Assembly: GCA_028288445.1 (NCBI GenBank)
Contig: JAQBNT010000138.1
Coordinates: 1 to 64,000, forward strand
Length of the DNA stretch: 64,000 nt
Reading direction: 5' to 3'
Source of the DNA: Hymenobacter sp.
GTDB taxonomy: Bacteria > Bacteroidota > Bacteroidia > Cytophagales > Hymenobacteraceae
The position numbers were made by a program, and so were the translations under genes. Under the pieces are notes generated by a model. It was not told the origin of the DNA. It ran no database searches and saw nothing but the letters and a program-made list of their open reading frames with translations. Shown one piece after another: positions 51,256-59,890 of the stretch (within the stretch, counting starts at the first letter, position 1; the number at the start of each line of letters is the position of its first letter).

Positions 51256-54096
51256 CTATTGAATAACTACAGTCCGGCTTATAATCTGGCGGCTGCCCAC
51301 GGCCTGCACCACGTACCAGCCGGGCGGCAGGCTTTCCAGTTGCGCATCGAGCAGGTGGCCGGCCGCCGCCTGCCGCCGCACTACCTGGCCCAGCGGGTTC
51401 AGCACCCGCACTTCCACGAGGCCAAAATCAACCGGGACTTCCACCCGCAGCGGGCCGGCCGTGGGGTTCGGATACACCCGGAACTCAGTCGCCAATGCCG
51501 TTGAGCGCGTGGGCAACACGCTGGCGTAAACCGCTGCCGCCGCATCGGCCGAGGCCTGAAGCTGCGCCAGCGTGGGCGCGGCCAATACGGCGAAGGCCAC
51601 CGTGGTAGAATCGCCGGGAGCCAGCCGGGCCAGCCGGGTGCCCACCACCTGCGACACATCGGAGCCGTTGGGCAGGCCGGCGGTGCGCTGGGCGCGGGCG
51701 GTGCCGCTGCTCAGGGCCAGGAATTTTTCGGCCACTGAAAAGCCGTCGGCCAGGCGGATGGGGGAGCCAGCGGGCGCGCCGCCATCGATGGAATACACGG
51801 CCGGTGCGCCGCCGCTCAGCAGCCGGATGCCCGCGTAGGCCACCGGGGCGGTGGTGCCGGCCGGGCCGCCCAGCGCGTAGCAATAGCCCAGGGCGCGGGC
51901 GGTGTCGTATGCTGCCGCGTTGCGGGCTGCACCGTCGGGGTTAGGCAGGTCCCAATCGGTGAAAATGCCGGCGTAGAGGGGCTTGAGGGTATCGGCGGTG
52001 AGGTTTTTGAGCGAGTATTCCAGCACCACGAAATCGCGGCGGCCGGGCGTGGCCCAGGCATAGGCGCGCTGGCGCACGGCCACGCCTACGCTCCGCACGC
52101 GGCTGCCGGCCACCGGAATGGTGTCCTGAAAGGCCACGCGGGCTTCCTGGTCGGCGCGGGGGCCGGGCTGCTGGTGGGTGGCTTGGCGCAGGCTGAAAAA
52201 CGACTGGCGCGACTGCCCGCCGCTGGTGCGCAGCCGGTCCGATACGCGGGTGGGCGTGGTGGCCAGCAGCAGGCCGCCTTCGCTCAGGATGTTGCCGCTG
52301 GTGCGGTAGCTCAGGCCCGCGCCCACGGTGCCGGCCAGGTTGTCGAAGGCCAGGTTGCCCCGGCTGGTGAGCGTGAGGGCCAGGTCGTTGGCGTTGAGAA
52401 TCACGTAGTCGGGGTTTAGCACCAAGTCAACGTATTGGTCGTACTGAAAGCCGCCCGTGTCGGTGATGCGGTAGCGCAGCGTGGCGGTGGTATTGAGCGG
52501 GATGCCGCTGGCGGCCACGGCCAGCCGGAAGGGCGCGGTGGCATTGGTGGCGCGGTCCAGCGTGGCCATGTTGCCCACCGCAAAGCTGCCCTGCCGCACC
52601 GTGACGTAGGGCGAGAGCGAGGTGAGGGTGACCGTAAGCCCGGTCACCGGCTGCAACAGGTTCTGCACGTCCACGGTCAGGCGCAGGCTATCGCCGGGCG
52701 CGTAGGCGGCCCGGGCGGGCAGGAAGGTGCTGGCAATAACGCGGGCCTCCTTGGGGTCGGCGGTGAGGGCGCGCAGTACGTTGAGCCGGCCGGTGCCGAG
52801 GCGGCCGGCCCAGGCGGCGTTGGCGGGCAGGCCGTCGATGTTGTCGGTGGTCTGGCGCAGGCGGGCCATCACCTGGGCCGCCGTGAGCTGCGGAAACCGC
52901 CAGCGCACCAGCGCCGCCGCCGCTGCGGCCAGCGGCGCGGCAAACGAGGTGCCGCCCACCGCTACGTAATCAGCATCGGCCACGCCGCCCGCCGATACCG
53001 TGTGGTAGCCCTGCGTGGTGAGGATGCTCAGGCCCGGGGCCGTCATGTCCACGCGGTGGTTGAAGGTGGCGGCGGGGCTTTTCTGGTCGGTGCTGCTCAC
53101 GCCCGACACCGACAGCACATGGTCGTAGGAGGCGGGGTAGAACAGGATATCGGCGCTGGTGTTGCCGGCGGCGGCCACCACCACGGCGTCGCGGTTTATG
53201 GCGGCGTAGGTGATGGCGTCCTGCTCGAAACGCGAGTAGCCGCCCGGCGCGCCCCAACTCATGTTGATAACCTGGCAGCCGTGGTCGGCGGCGTACACGA
53301 TGGCCTCGTAGCCGGCAAAGCTGCCCGTGGGCGTGTTGGGGTAAATATTCAGCGGCAGAAACCGGCACCGGTTGCCCAGCCCGGCAATGCCGAGGCCGTT
53401 GTCGGTGCGGGCGGTGGCCACGCCGGCCACCAGCGAGCCATGGATGATGGTGATGTCGTAGCCGCAGTCGTTGTCGTTGTTGGCCAGGTCCCAGCCCGTG
53501 AAATTGTCCACGTAGCCGTCGCCGTCGTCGTCGCGGCCGTTCACGGGGTCGGCGTAGTTGTGCTTGATTTGCTGGCGCAGGTCTTCGTGGGTGAGGCGCA
53601 CGCCGCCGTCGGTGATGCCGATGACGATGCTGCTGTCGCCGCGGGTCACGTCCCAGGCGCGGTAGGCCCGGATTTGCTTGAGGTAGAACTGGCTGGCCGT
53701 GAGACTGGTGAGCGTGGAATCTGCCCGGGGGTCGTTGGGCTGGTACATCGGCCGGCGGATGTAGAGCGGCTCCACGTACTCCACGGCCCCGGTGCCCAGC
53801 AGCACGGTCCGGGCGCGGTCGAACGGCGTGGCGGCGGGCAGCTCAACCTGATAAATGCCCCGCAAATCCACGCTGCCGGGCCGCTCGGCGCTGGGGGCTT
53901 GGGCACGCGGAAATTTCTGCCGCAGGCTGTGAGCGTCCAGCGTATTCAGCGCGGCTTCGAGGGCAGCGAGGGAGTGGCCGGGGCGCAGCTTCAGCACCAC
54001 GCGGCCGGGGATGGTGGGCGGCGCAGCCTGCGCCGCGCCCGACTGCCCCAATCCAATTATTAACAGGAAAAATAGTGCGCGTAACGTGTTTTTCAT
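51256..54096 (-). CDS. Secreted subtilase (S8) with T9SS sorting domain
   Basis: The 946-residue protein starts with a signal peptide (MKNTLRALFFLLIIGLG, cleavage near AAQA). A pro-domain covers about residues 28-115. The subtilase triad is Asp163 in GITDGGVRLTHED, His near 217 in IIHGSLVAGVATAR, and Ser near 383 in VGGTSFAAPLAA. A beta-rich region from 460 to 870 follows. The type A sorting domain (VYPNPTAGPLRVEVP, then GWYVVQAVGS) directs export through T9SS, so the enzyme is surface-bound or released. It contrasts with the leaderless S8 protein at 17060-18892. Confidence 0.93.
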   Translation of the reverse strand: MKNTLRALFFLLIIGLGQSGAAQAAPPTIPGRVVLKLRPGHSLAALEAALNTLDAHSLRQKFPRAQAPSAERPGSVDLRGIYQVELPAATPFDRARTVLLGTGAVEYVEPLYIRRPMYQPNDPRADSTLTSLTASQFYLKQIRAYRAWDVTRGDSSIVIGITDGGVRLTHEDLRQQIKHNYADPVNGRDDDGDGYVDNFTGWDLANNDNDCGYDITIIHGSLVAGVATARTDNGLGIAGLGNRCRFLPLNIYPNTPTGSFAGYEAIVYAADHGCQVINMSWGAPGGYSRFEQDAITYAAINRDAVVVAAAGNTSADILFYPASYDHVLSVSGVSSTDQKSPAATFNHRVDMTAPGLSILTTQGYHTVSAGGVADADYVAVGGTSFAAPLAAAAAALVRWRFPQLTAAQVMARLRQTTDNIDGLPANAAWAGRLGTGRLNVLRALTADPKEARVIASTFLPARAAYAPGDSLRLTVDVQNLLQPVTGLTVTLTSLSPYVTVRQGSFAVGNMATLDRATNATAPFRLAVAASGIPLNTTATLRYRITDTGGFQYDQYVDLVLNPDYVILNANDLALTLTSRGNLAFDNLAGTVGAGLSYRTSGNILSEGGLLLATTPTRVSDRLRTSGGQSRQSFFSLRQATHQQPGPRADQEARVAFQDTIPVAGSRVRSVGVAVRQRAYAWATPGRRDFVVLEYSLKNLTADTLKPLYAGIFTDWDLPNPDGAARNAAAYDTARALGYCYALGGPAGTTAPVAYAGIRLLSGGAPAVYSIDGGAPAGSPIRLADGFSVAEKFLALSSGTARAQRTAGLPNGSDVSQVVGTRLARLAPGDSTTVAFAVLAAPTLAQLQASADAAAAVYASVLPTRSTALATEFRVYPNPTAGPLRVEVPVDFGLVEVRVLNPLGQVVRRQAAAGHLLDAQLESLPPGWYVVQAVGSRQIISRTVVIQ

Positions 54097-54180
54097 CAGG
54101 CAGAAGCGTCGCGGTGATATTGTAGTTAAAGATAAGTGCTTACGTAATTATTGCACGGTTCGGATTATCATCAGAAGCCG

Positions 54181-54220
54181 AAAAAACAAAGCCGCCGCTT
54201 CGGCAGAAGCAACGGCTTTG
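54181..54220 (-). terminator. Rho-independent terminator of the small secreted protein gene
   Basis: CAAAGCCG (54187-54194) pairs with CGGCTTTG (54213-54220) and encloses a second small stem, GCTT/AAGC. On the minus strand a run of T follows (54186-54181). It lies 27 bp after the stop of the gene at 54247. Confidence 0.9.
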
Positions 54221-54246
54221 GCTGATAAGAACCGCGAGGCGGGACC

Positions 54247-54507
54247 TTACTTGGGGTTATAATATTTGTAGGGCTTGGGCGGTTTGGTCGTTTTGAAGGA
54301 CTCCAGCTTGTGAGGCTTCAAGTCGATAACCGGACGGCTGCCCCCATTCTCCTTACGGAAGTGAGCTTTGTTGTTTTTACCCTGGCTCGATTCGGATTTG
54401 TGAGCAAAAGCTCGTTTTGCTTTCACCTTGGGGCGCGACTGGGCAGTGGCCGGCAGGGTCAGGCTTAGGCCGAGGCCCAGAAGCAAGAGGGAGAAAATCT
54501 TGTGCAT
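54247..54507 (-). CDS. Small secreted basic protein
   Basis: The 86 residues start with a signal peptide (MHKIFSLLLLGLGLSLTLPA, cleavage near TAQS). The mature part is short, Lys-rich and probably disordered (SRPKVKAKRAFAHKSES) and ends KPYKYYNPK. No domain is recognised. A dedicated terminator supports a real gene. Confidence 0.7.
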   Translation of the reverse strand: MHKIFSLLLLGLGLSLTLPATAQSRPKVKAKRAFAHKSESSQGKNNKAHFRKENGGSRPVIDLKPHKLESFKTTKPPKPYKYYNPK

Positions 54508-54597
54508 TGTGGGAAGAAAAAGACGGTGAAAGGAAGAAGAAGTGAGCGTTCGGAAAGTGCTTGCATCGGCGGCAAGCCACTTACCAGCAGCAATTAG

Positions 54598-54906
54598 CTA
54601 CAATAAGGCCTGTACGTCGTGGCCCAGGTTTTCGATGTCCTGCCGCAGCTGTTGCCAGGGGCCGGGCTCGGAGCCGGCGGGCGGGGTGCCGGCCTGCGTG
54701 AGCTGTGCCGCCAGGCGGGCGCGCTTCGCTTCGAGGGCGGCGGCGTGGGTTTCGTAGGTATTGGTAGAGCCGGCGGCGGTAGCGTGGGCGCGGTTGTGCA
54801 GGGTCTTGATTTTGGCGTCCAGTTCATCGAGGGCCAGGCGCAGGTTGGCGGCCGAAAGCTGCGGGTCGCGCGGAGCGGATGCGTCGGAAGTAGGGGAGGG
54901 AACCAT
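54598..54906 (-). CDS. Coiled-coil hypothetical protein
   Basis: The 102-residue protein is almost entirely helical, with heptad-like stretches (LRLALDELDAKIKTLHNRA and AALEAKRARLAAQLTQAG). It has no signal or membrane segment. Short acidic coiled-coil proteins of this type often act as adaptors, but nothing here indicates a partner. The gene stands alone between the small secreted protein and the divergent TonB-like gene. Confidence 0.6.
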   Translation of the reverse strand: MVPSPTSDASAPRDPQLSAANLRLALDELDAKIKTLHNRAHATAAGSTNTYETHAAALEAKRARLAAQLTQAGTPPAGSEPGPWQQLRQDIENLGHDVQALL

Positions 54907-55098
54907 AAGCAGCGGAGTAAAGAGCGTACTAACAGGTTATTGTACTGATTTTGGATGCGAAAGGATACCACCCGGACCAGCCGCCCGCTGGGCGGCCATG
55001 TTACCAACATTATCACAACAAAAGGATAATTCTGAGGCCTCTGCGCTGGCAATGGGGGCAAGTAGCTTTGTGCCATAGAACTTTAGCCAGACCACCTT

Positions 55099-55542
55099 AT
55101 GCTTTGCCGTTTCGCGCTGGTTGCTGGATTGATTGTGGCGGCTGGTGGTTTGGCCCGGGCCCAGACGGCTTCAGCCGATGTGCCGGCTCAAACCGAAAGC
55201 GGTGCTACCGCCACCCCGGCGGCCCCCACCGTCTACTTCACGGCCGAGGAGATGCCCGCCTTCCCCGGCGGCGATGCCGCGCTGGTGAAGTTCCTGAGCA
55301 GCAAGGTGAAATACCCCGCCGCCGCGCTCGACCGCAGTCTATCGGGCAAAGTGCACGTCACCTTCACGGTGGACCCCGCCGGCCACCTGCACGACCCGCG
55401 CGTGGTGCGCGGCCTGGGCAGCGGCCTCGACGAAGAGGCCCTGCGCCTCGTGCGCCTCATGCCCTGGTGGACGCCCGGCCGCGTTCACGGCCAGCCCGTG
55501 TGGGTGAGCGTGACCATGCCCATCGTGTTTCGGGCGCTGTAA
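55099..55542 (+). CDS. TonB C-terminal domain protein
   Basis: The 147-residue protein has a signal peptide (MLCRFALVAGLIVAAGG, cleavage near ARAQ). A TonB-C fold spans about residues 55-145: PAFPGGDAALVKFLSSKVKY, then GKVHVTFTVDPAGHL and a final WVSVTMPIVF. The FPGG and KYP motifs are typical of Bacteroidota energy-transducer-like proteins. It lacks the usual transmembrane anchor and Pro-rich linker, so it is probably periplasmic and not a complete TonB. It converges on the next gene with a 6-bp gap. Confidence 0.85.
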   Translation: MLCRFALVAGLIVAAGGLARAQTASADVPAQTESGATATPAAPTVYFTAEEMPAFPGGDAALVKFLSSKVKYPAAALDRSLSGKVHVTFTVDPAGHLHDPRVVRGLGSGLDEEALRLVRLMPWWTPGRVHGQPVWVSVTMPIVFRAL

Positions 55543-55548
55543 AGTTCG

Positions 55549-56103
55549 TCAGTCACCAAAAGCCCGCGGCAGGCCCAACTCCCGCGCCAGCGGGGCCGCG
55601 CCCGACTGCCAGAGCGCGGCCAGTACGGCGTTGGCGGTTTCGGCCAGCTCCAGGTGGAAATCTTCGTGCAGGCGCAGGGTTTGGCGCAGAGCCTCCTGGG
55701 TGCGTTTGGCCAGGTGCTGGAGCAGGGGCTGGGTGGGGCCGTGCAGGCGCGCCGTGCTGGCGGCCTGGTGCCGGAACACGTTGGCCAGCAGCCGCCAGCT
55801 GAGCTCGGCTTCGCCGAAGGCATCGTCGGTGATTTTGGCGTGGTAGGCCAGCCGCGCCTGGAGCTGCCGCAAGATAACCAGCAGGTCGTTAGGGGTTTGA
55901 TGGAAGCCCCGCACGGGGTCGTCGACCTGGGCGCGCAGGGCAGTGCGGCGGGTTTCCAGGGCCTCGGGGCCTTCGAGCAGGCGGAAGGCCAGCTGTTCGG
56001 TCAGCACCGCGTCCTGGGCCACGAGGCGGGCCAGGAGCTGGTCTTTTTCTTTTTGCGGCAGCTGCAACAGGGCTTTGCGGAGGTCGGGCGAAAGGGCGGG
56101 CAT
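55549..56103 (-). CDS. Helical hypothetical protein
   Basis: The 184 residues are mainly helical and start MPALSPDLRKALLQLPQKEK. The phrase LPQKEKDQLLARLVAQD recalls small Bacteroidota proteins near stress genes, but I cannot name the family. There is no signal or membrane segment. It lies 70 bp downstream of a universal stress protein gene in the same direction and may be co-transcribed. Confidence 0.65.
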   Translation of the reverse strand: MPALSPDLRKALLQLPQKEKDQLLARLVAQDAVLTEQLAFRLLEGPEALETRRTALRAQVDDPVRGFHQTPNDLLVILRQLQARLAYHAKITDDAFGEAELSWRLLANVFRHQAASTARLHGPTQPLLQHLAKRTQEALRQTLRLHEDFHLELAETANAVLAALWQSGAAPLARELGLPRAFGD

Positions 56104-56173
56104 GGGGAGGCGCTACGCGAACTGGGGTTCAGCCGCAAACTACGTGCCCCGCGCCCGGAAGGTGCCCCGGTGC

Positions 56174-56986
56174 TTACTTCGCCGGCAGCACCAGGATGGG
56201 CAAAGCGCTGTCCAGCAATAGCTCGGCCGTAACGCTGTTATGAAACAGCTTGCCCAAAAAGCTGCGCTCGCGGGCCACCACCACCAGCAAATCGAAGTCG
56301 TGGGGCTGGGCCACCTGCAAAATGCCCCGGGCGGGGCTGGCATTGGTCACGGTGCGGGCGTGCGCCGGGGGCAGGTCGAGCAGCAGGCCGGTTTGCCGCA
56401 CCGATTCCAGGGCGGCGGGGTCCAGCTCGTGGCGGCCGGCCGACACGTTCAGCACGGTTACCTCGGCCTTCAGGGCCGTGAAAAGCTCCTGCATGGTGCC
56501 GGCGTGCGCGCCCAGGCTGAAGGGCTCCCCGTCCACGGCCATCAGCACGCGCCGGGGCGGGGCGGTGCTGCTCACCAAGTGGGGCACCACCAGCATGGGG
56601 TAGGGGCTGTGGCGCAGCAGGTCCAGCGACGTGGTTTGCACCAGTTCATCGGGCAGGTTGGAGTGGTCGGGGCGGCCCAGCACTATCAGGGCGGGGTGGT
56701 GGCGGGCCACGGCATCGGCCACGGCCACTTCTACGCGGCCGTAGCCTACCTCGGCCACCACGGGCACCGGCAGGCCGCGCGCCACGCTATTGAGGGCCAG
56801 CGCCACGGCTTCCTTGCTCAGGTTGGAAAAATTGCCGGTGAAGTGTTCCGGGTCGAGCGCGGAATCGCGGCGGACGTGCAACAGCACGAGGCGCGCGTGG
56901 AGCGGGCGGGCCAGGTTGGTGGCATAGTCCAGGGCCCGGTTGGCGGCCTGAAAAAAGTCGGTGAGGATGAGCAGGGAGGCCGTCAT
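56174..56986 (-). CDS. Tandem universal stress protein
   Basis: The 270 residues hold two UspA folds. The first starts SLLILTDFFQAANRALDYA and ends LLRHSPYPMLVVPHLV. The second starts RRVLMAVDGEPFSLGA and ends LLLDSALPILVLPAK. The canonical nucleotide-binding G-x2-G-x9-G-S/T is degenerate in both halves, so ATP binding is uncertain. It is one of four two-domain Usp genes within 6 kb. An FNR/CRP-type box lies 86 bp upstream in the region shared with the L,D-transpeptidase. Confidence 0.88.
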   Translation of the reverse strand: MTASLLILTDFFQAANRALDYATNLARPLHARLVLLHVRRDSALDPEHFTGNFSNLSKEAVALALNSVARGLPVPVVAEVGYGRVEVAVADAVARHHPALIVLGRPDHSNLPDELVQTTSLDLLRHSPYPMLVVPHLVSSTAPPRRVLMAVDGEPFSLGAHAGTMQELFTALKAEVTVLNVSAGRHELDPAALESVRQTGLLLDLPPAHARTVTNASPARGILQVAQPHDFDLLVVVARERSFLGKLFHNSVTAELLLDSALPILVLPAK

Positions 56987-57071
56987 GAGGGGAAAGGACT
57001 GGTGAGACTGAGCAGAACAAAGAACCGGCCTGCGCTATGCCGGCCAGCTATAATAAGTTAGTAAAGATGCC

Positions 57072-57083
57072 TGATTTTTATCA
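57072..57083. promoter_or_regulatory. FNR/CRP-type box 1 (TGAT-TTTT-ATCA)
   Basis: The perfect palindrome TGATTTTTATCA matches the FNR/CRP half-site pattern TGAT-N4-ATCA. It lies between the divergent Usp (start 56986) and L,D-transpeptidase (start 57207) genes. A CRP-type response regulator is encoded 5 kb away. Confidence 0.5.
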
Positions 57084-57206
57084 TGTTCCACGGGGTGAGG
57101 TGGGCCTTATAATGCATACCTGGCACCGGTCCGAAAGGTAGATAATCGATTTGTTTAAGTAATATATATTAATTACTATTATAAAGAATTATGCCTGTTG
57201 GTTCCA

Positions 57207-58676
57207 ATGGCTGCCCTCCGCTTCCTGCCGGTTTGCCTGTGCCTGGCCCTGACGGCCCCGGGAGGTGGCTCCGTGCCCGGCTGGCAGGCACCGAAGCCAG
57301 TTTCGGCAGTTATCAAACCCGCCAGCCCGCCACCCATCGAGTCGGTGGCCCACTACATTCAGGCCCTGCTCGATACCACGGCCGCCGGCAGCCTGCGCGC
57401 CGCCGACGAGCACCGGGGCCTGCAAGCCGGGGCCACCGTGCGGGCCTTTTATGGGGCCGACTATGCCCCGGCCTGGGGTACCGCGCCCGATAGCCTCAAC
57501 AGCCGCGCCGCCCTGGCCCTGCTGGCCCGCGCCGCCGAGCACGGCCTGAGCGCCGCCGACTACCACCTCGACCAGCTGCGGGCCCTGCGCGACTCGCTGG
57601 GCCACGCCCGGCACCCGGCCGCCGCCCAGCAGGCCCGCCTCGAAGTATACCTCAGCGATGCGGTGCTGGCTTTCATGCGCGATTTGCGGCGCGGGCGGCT
57701 GCGGCCCTACACGGTGTCGGCGGAGGAGAAGGCCGCCGGGCCGGCCGGCCAGCCGGCCCCGGTGCTGCGCGCCGCCCTGGCCGGCCACAACGTGCCCGCC
57801 GCCCTGCGGGCCAGCCAGCCCGCCAACCGCGAATACCGCCAACTGCAACAGGCGCTGGCGCAGTGGCTGGCCGCCCCCGTGCTGCCCGACTCGGCGGCCC
57901 GGCACCGGGCGCAGTACGAGCAGGTGGCCCTGAACCTGGAACGCTGGCGCTGGGACGGCATTTTCGAAGCCGAATACATCCTGATTAATCTGCCCGCCTA
58001 CGAGCTGGAGGTAATTGCCCGCGACTCGGTGCAGCGCCGGCACCGCGTGGTGGTGGGCAAGCCCGAAACGCCCACGCCCACGCTCAGCAGCCGCCTCAGC
58101 TACTTCACGCTGGCCCCTGACTGGCACGTGCCACAGTCCATTGCCACCAAGGAAATCCTGCCCCGCCTCAAGAAGGACCCCGGCTACCTGTACCGCAACA
58201 ACTACCGCCTCACCGACGCCCAGGGCCGGGGTCGCAACCCCTGGCACATCAACTGGGCCAACGTCACGGCCGAGAACTTCAACTATACCGTCCGCCAGTC
58301 GGCCTGCTGCGATAATGCCTTGGGCAACATTGTGTTTCGCTTTGCTAATCCGTACTCCGTGTACCTGCACGACACGCCGGCGCGGAAGTTGTTCAAGTCC
58401 CCCAGCCGGGCGCTCAGCCACGGCTGCATCCGGCTGCAGAACCCCATGCTGCTGGCGGCCTACCTACTGCGCCGCGAAGGCCGCCCCGTGCAGCTGCCCA
58501 CCGAAGACGAGTGCGCCGAGATGCCGCGCCCGCGCGATGTGCGCCTGAACCGCCCCCTGCCCCTGTACGTGCGCTACGCCACCTGCACCGCCGAAAACGG
58601 CCAGCTCCGCTTCCTGGCCGACGTGTACCACCGCGACGAAGCCCTGCGGCAGGCGCTGTTCGGCCTGCGGCCCTAA
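57207..58676 (+). CDS. L,D-transpeptidase (YkuD/YcbB type)
   Basis: The ATG at 57207 (MAALRFLPVCLCLALTA) starts a signal peptide; an upstream TTG at 57198 is in frame. The 489-residue product has a scaffold domain (about 35-260) with YGADYAPAWGTAPDSLN. The YkuD catalytic domain follows, with ALSHGCIRLQN and catalytic Cys407 in the S-H-G-C-x-R motif, plus FANPYSVYLHDTPAR before it. YcbB-type enzymes make 3-3 crosslinks in peptidoglycan. It is placed among stress genes and shares an FNR/CRP-like box, so envelope remodelling under stress is plausible. Confidence 0.92.
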   Translation: MAALRFLPVCLCLALTAPGGGSVPGWQAPKPVSAVIKPASPPPIESVAHYIQALLDTTAAGSLRAADEHRGLQAGATVRAFYGADYAPAWGTAPDSLNSRAALALLARAAEHGLSAADYHLDQLRALRDSLGHARHPAAAQQARLEVYLSDAVLAFMRDLRRGRLRPYTVSAEEKAAGPAGQPAPVLRAALAGHNVPAALRASQPANREYRQLQQALAQWLAAPVLPDSAARHRAQYEQVALNLERWRWDGIFEAEYILINLPAYELEVIARDSVQRRHRVVVGKPETPTPTLSSRLSYFTLAPDWHVPQSIATKEILPRLKKDPGYLYRNNYRLTDAQGRGRNPWHINWANVTAENFNYTVRQSACCDNALGNIVFRFANPYSVYLHDTPARKLFKSPSRALSHGCIRLQNPMLLAAYLLRREGRPVQLPTEDECAEMPRPRDVRLNRPLPLYVRYATCTAENGQLRFLADVYHRDEALRQALFGLRP

Positions 58677-58702
58677 GCCGGGTTTTGCCACCGGCTGTTT
58701 TT
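58676..58702 (+). terminator. Rho-independent terminator
   Basis: AGCCGG pairs with CCGGCT around a 9-nt loop and is followed by GTTTTTAT, starting at the last base of the transpeptidase stop codon. It immediately precedes the second FNR/CRP-type box. Confidence 0.75.
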
Positions 58703-58703
58703 A

Positions 58704-58715
58704 TGATAAAAATCA
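58704..58715. promoter_or_regulatory. FNR/CRP-type box 2 (TGAT-AAAA-ATCA)
   Basis: TATGATAAAAATCATA (58702-58717) is a perfect palindrome with 6-bp arms around AAAA. It lies 107 bp upstream of the 31-residue peptide ORF and 304 bp upstream of the next Usp gene. Confidence 0.5.
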
Positions 58716-58821
58716 TACCGTAAGGCGATTAACATCACGGCGGCGAGGGGGCGATTTCTTGATATTTGAATGGCCACCCGCTCAGCCCAACCTCGTTCGC
58801 ACCATCCTAAAACTGCTACTC

Positions 58822-58917
58822 ATGCAACCGCTGCTGCTCCTGCTTTCGGTGCTGCTGGCCAGTGTGCTAACCCTGCTGGGCTGGCGGCTGGAAGCCAATA
58901 CCCGGCGTCCGGCTTAG
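58822..58917 (+). CDS. 31-residue single-helix membrane peptide
   Basis: ATG at 58822 gives MQPLLLLLSVLLASVLTLLG followed by WRLEANTRRPA and TAG. A hydrophobic helix followed by a positively charged tail fits a membrane microprotein. It sits between an FNR/CRP-type box and a Usp gene. Its size and form recall KdpF-like or other small regulators of membrane complexes, but no family is recognised. Confidence 0.4.
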   Translation: MQPLLLLLSVLLASVLTLLGWRLEANTRRPA

Positions 58918-59018
58918 TGCCTTAGAGGCGCAGCCTGCTTCGGCCTGCCGGCTCGTTTCCGGGCGCTGCCTGGGCGGGGCCTGCTTTTCACTTGCTCTGT
59001 TTGCTCTTTTTCCTGGCC

Positions 59019-59837
59019 ATGAATCATTCGCCCGCCCTCGTCGTCCTCACCGATTTTTTTGCCGTCTCCAACCGCACGCTTTCGTATGCGGCGGGGCTGG
59101 CGGTGCCGCTGCATGCCCACCTGGTACTGCTGCACGTGCGCCGCGATGGCCTGCTGGCCCCCGCCGAATACAGCCACCACACCACCAGCACCGAGCGGCA
59201 AACGGCCCGGCAGCTAAAGCACCTGGCCGCCGGCCAGGACGTGCCCACCGAAGTGGATATTTCGGAAGACTTCCTGCCCGAAGCCGTGGAGGACGTGGTG
59301 CGCCGCCACCACCCGCTGCTGCTGGTGCTGGGCCGCCCCGGCTCGGCCACCATGCCGGCCGAAATCGTGACCAATACGGCCATGGACCTGCTTCGACACG
59401 CGCCCTTCCCGCTGCTGGTGGTGCCCACCGTGGGCTGGGACGTGCGCCCGCCCCGACGGCTGCTGCTAGCCGTGGATGGGCAGCCCTTCCAGCTGCCCGA
59501 AACCCACCACCTGCTGCCGCGCCTGCTCCGGGCCAACGAGGGTACGCTCGATGTGGTGCACGTCGCCACTGCCGCTGCCCCGGACACGCCGGATGTACTG
59601 GCGGGCATAAACCAGCCCGGTCTACTGAAAGAGGTGGAAGCCAGTCGCGTGCACCGCGTGCAGCAGCCCACTGTGGTGGGCGGCGTATTGCAGCAAGCCG
59701 CCGACATGGAGGTTGATATGCTGGTGGTGGTGGCCCGGCGGCACAGCCTGCTGGGCGGCCTGTTCCACCGCAGCGTCACGGCGCAGCTCATTCAGGAAAG
59801 CCCCATTCCGGTGCTGGTGCTGCCCGCCGAGGAGTAG
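59019..59837 (+). CDS. Tandem universal stress protein
   Basis: The ATG at 59019 (MNHSPALVVLTDFFAVSNRT) gives 272 residues. Two Usp folds are visible, ending LLRHAPFPLLVVP and LIQESPIPVLVLPAEE. It is very similar in layout to the Usp at 56174-56986, sharing the LTDFF start and LLHVRRD strand, so the two are recent paralogues. Usp proteins bind nucleotides or small molecules under starvation, oxygen or redox stress. It is the first of three consecutive Usp genes on this strand. Confidence 0.88.
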   Translation: MNHSPALVVLTDFFAVSNRTLSYAAGLAVPLHAHLVLLHVRRDGLLAPAEYSHHTTSTERQTARQLKHLAAGQDVPTEVDISEDFLPEAVEDVVRRHHPLLLVLGRPGSATMPAEIVTNTAMDLLRHAPFPLLVVPTVGWDVRPPRRLLLAVDGQPFQLPETHHLLPRLLRANEGTLDVVHVATAAAPDTPDVLAGINQPGLLKEVEASRVHRVQQPTVVGGVLQQAADMEVDMLVVVARRHSLLGGLFHRSVTAQLIQESPIPVLVLPAEE

Positions 59838-59890
59838 CCCGGTAGGAGCATTCGGGGTGTTTTACAACGTTGTTTTTTCGGCTCAAGGTC

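Noticed and set aside
52435-54063. 542-residue frame antisense to the secreted subtilase
   Set aside because: Gly/Val-rich shadow; the opposite strand encodes a complete protease.
58755-58780. Possible fourth FNR-like half-site (TTGAT) near 58760
   Set aside because: No matching right half at the correct spacing.
59862-59871. 10-bp palindrome ACAACGTTGT before a Usp gene
   Set aside because: Short and seen only once; it does not match the TGAT-N4-ATCA boxes.
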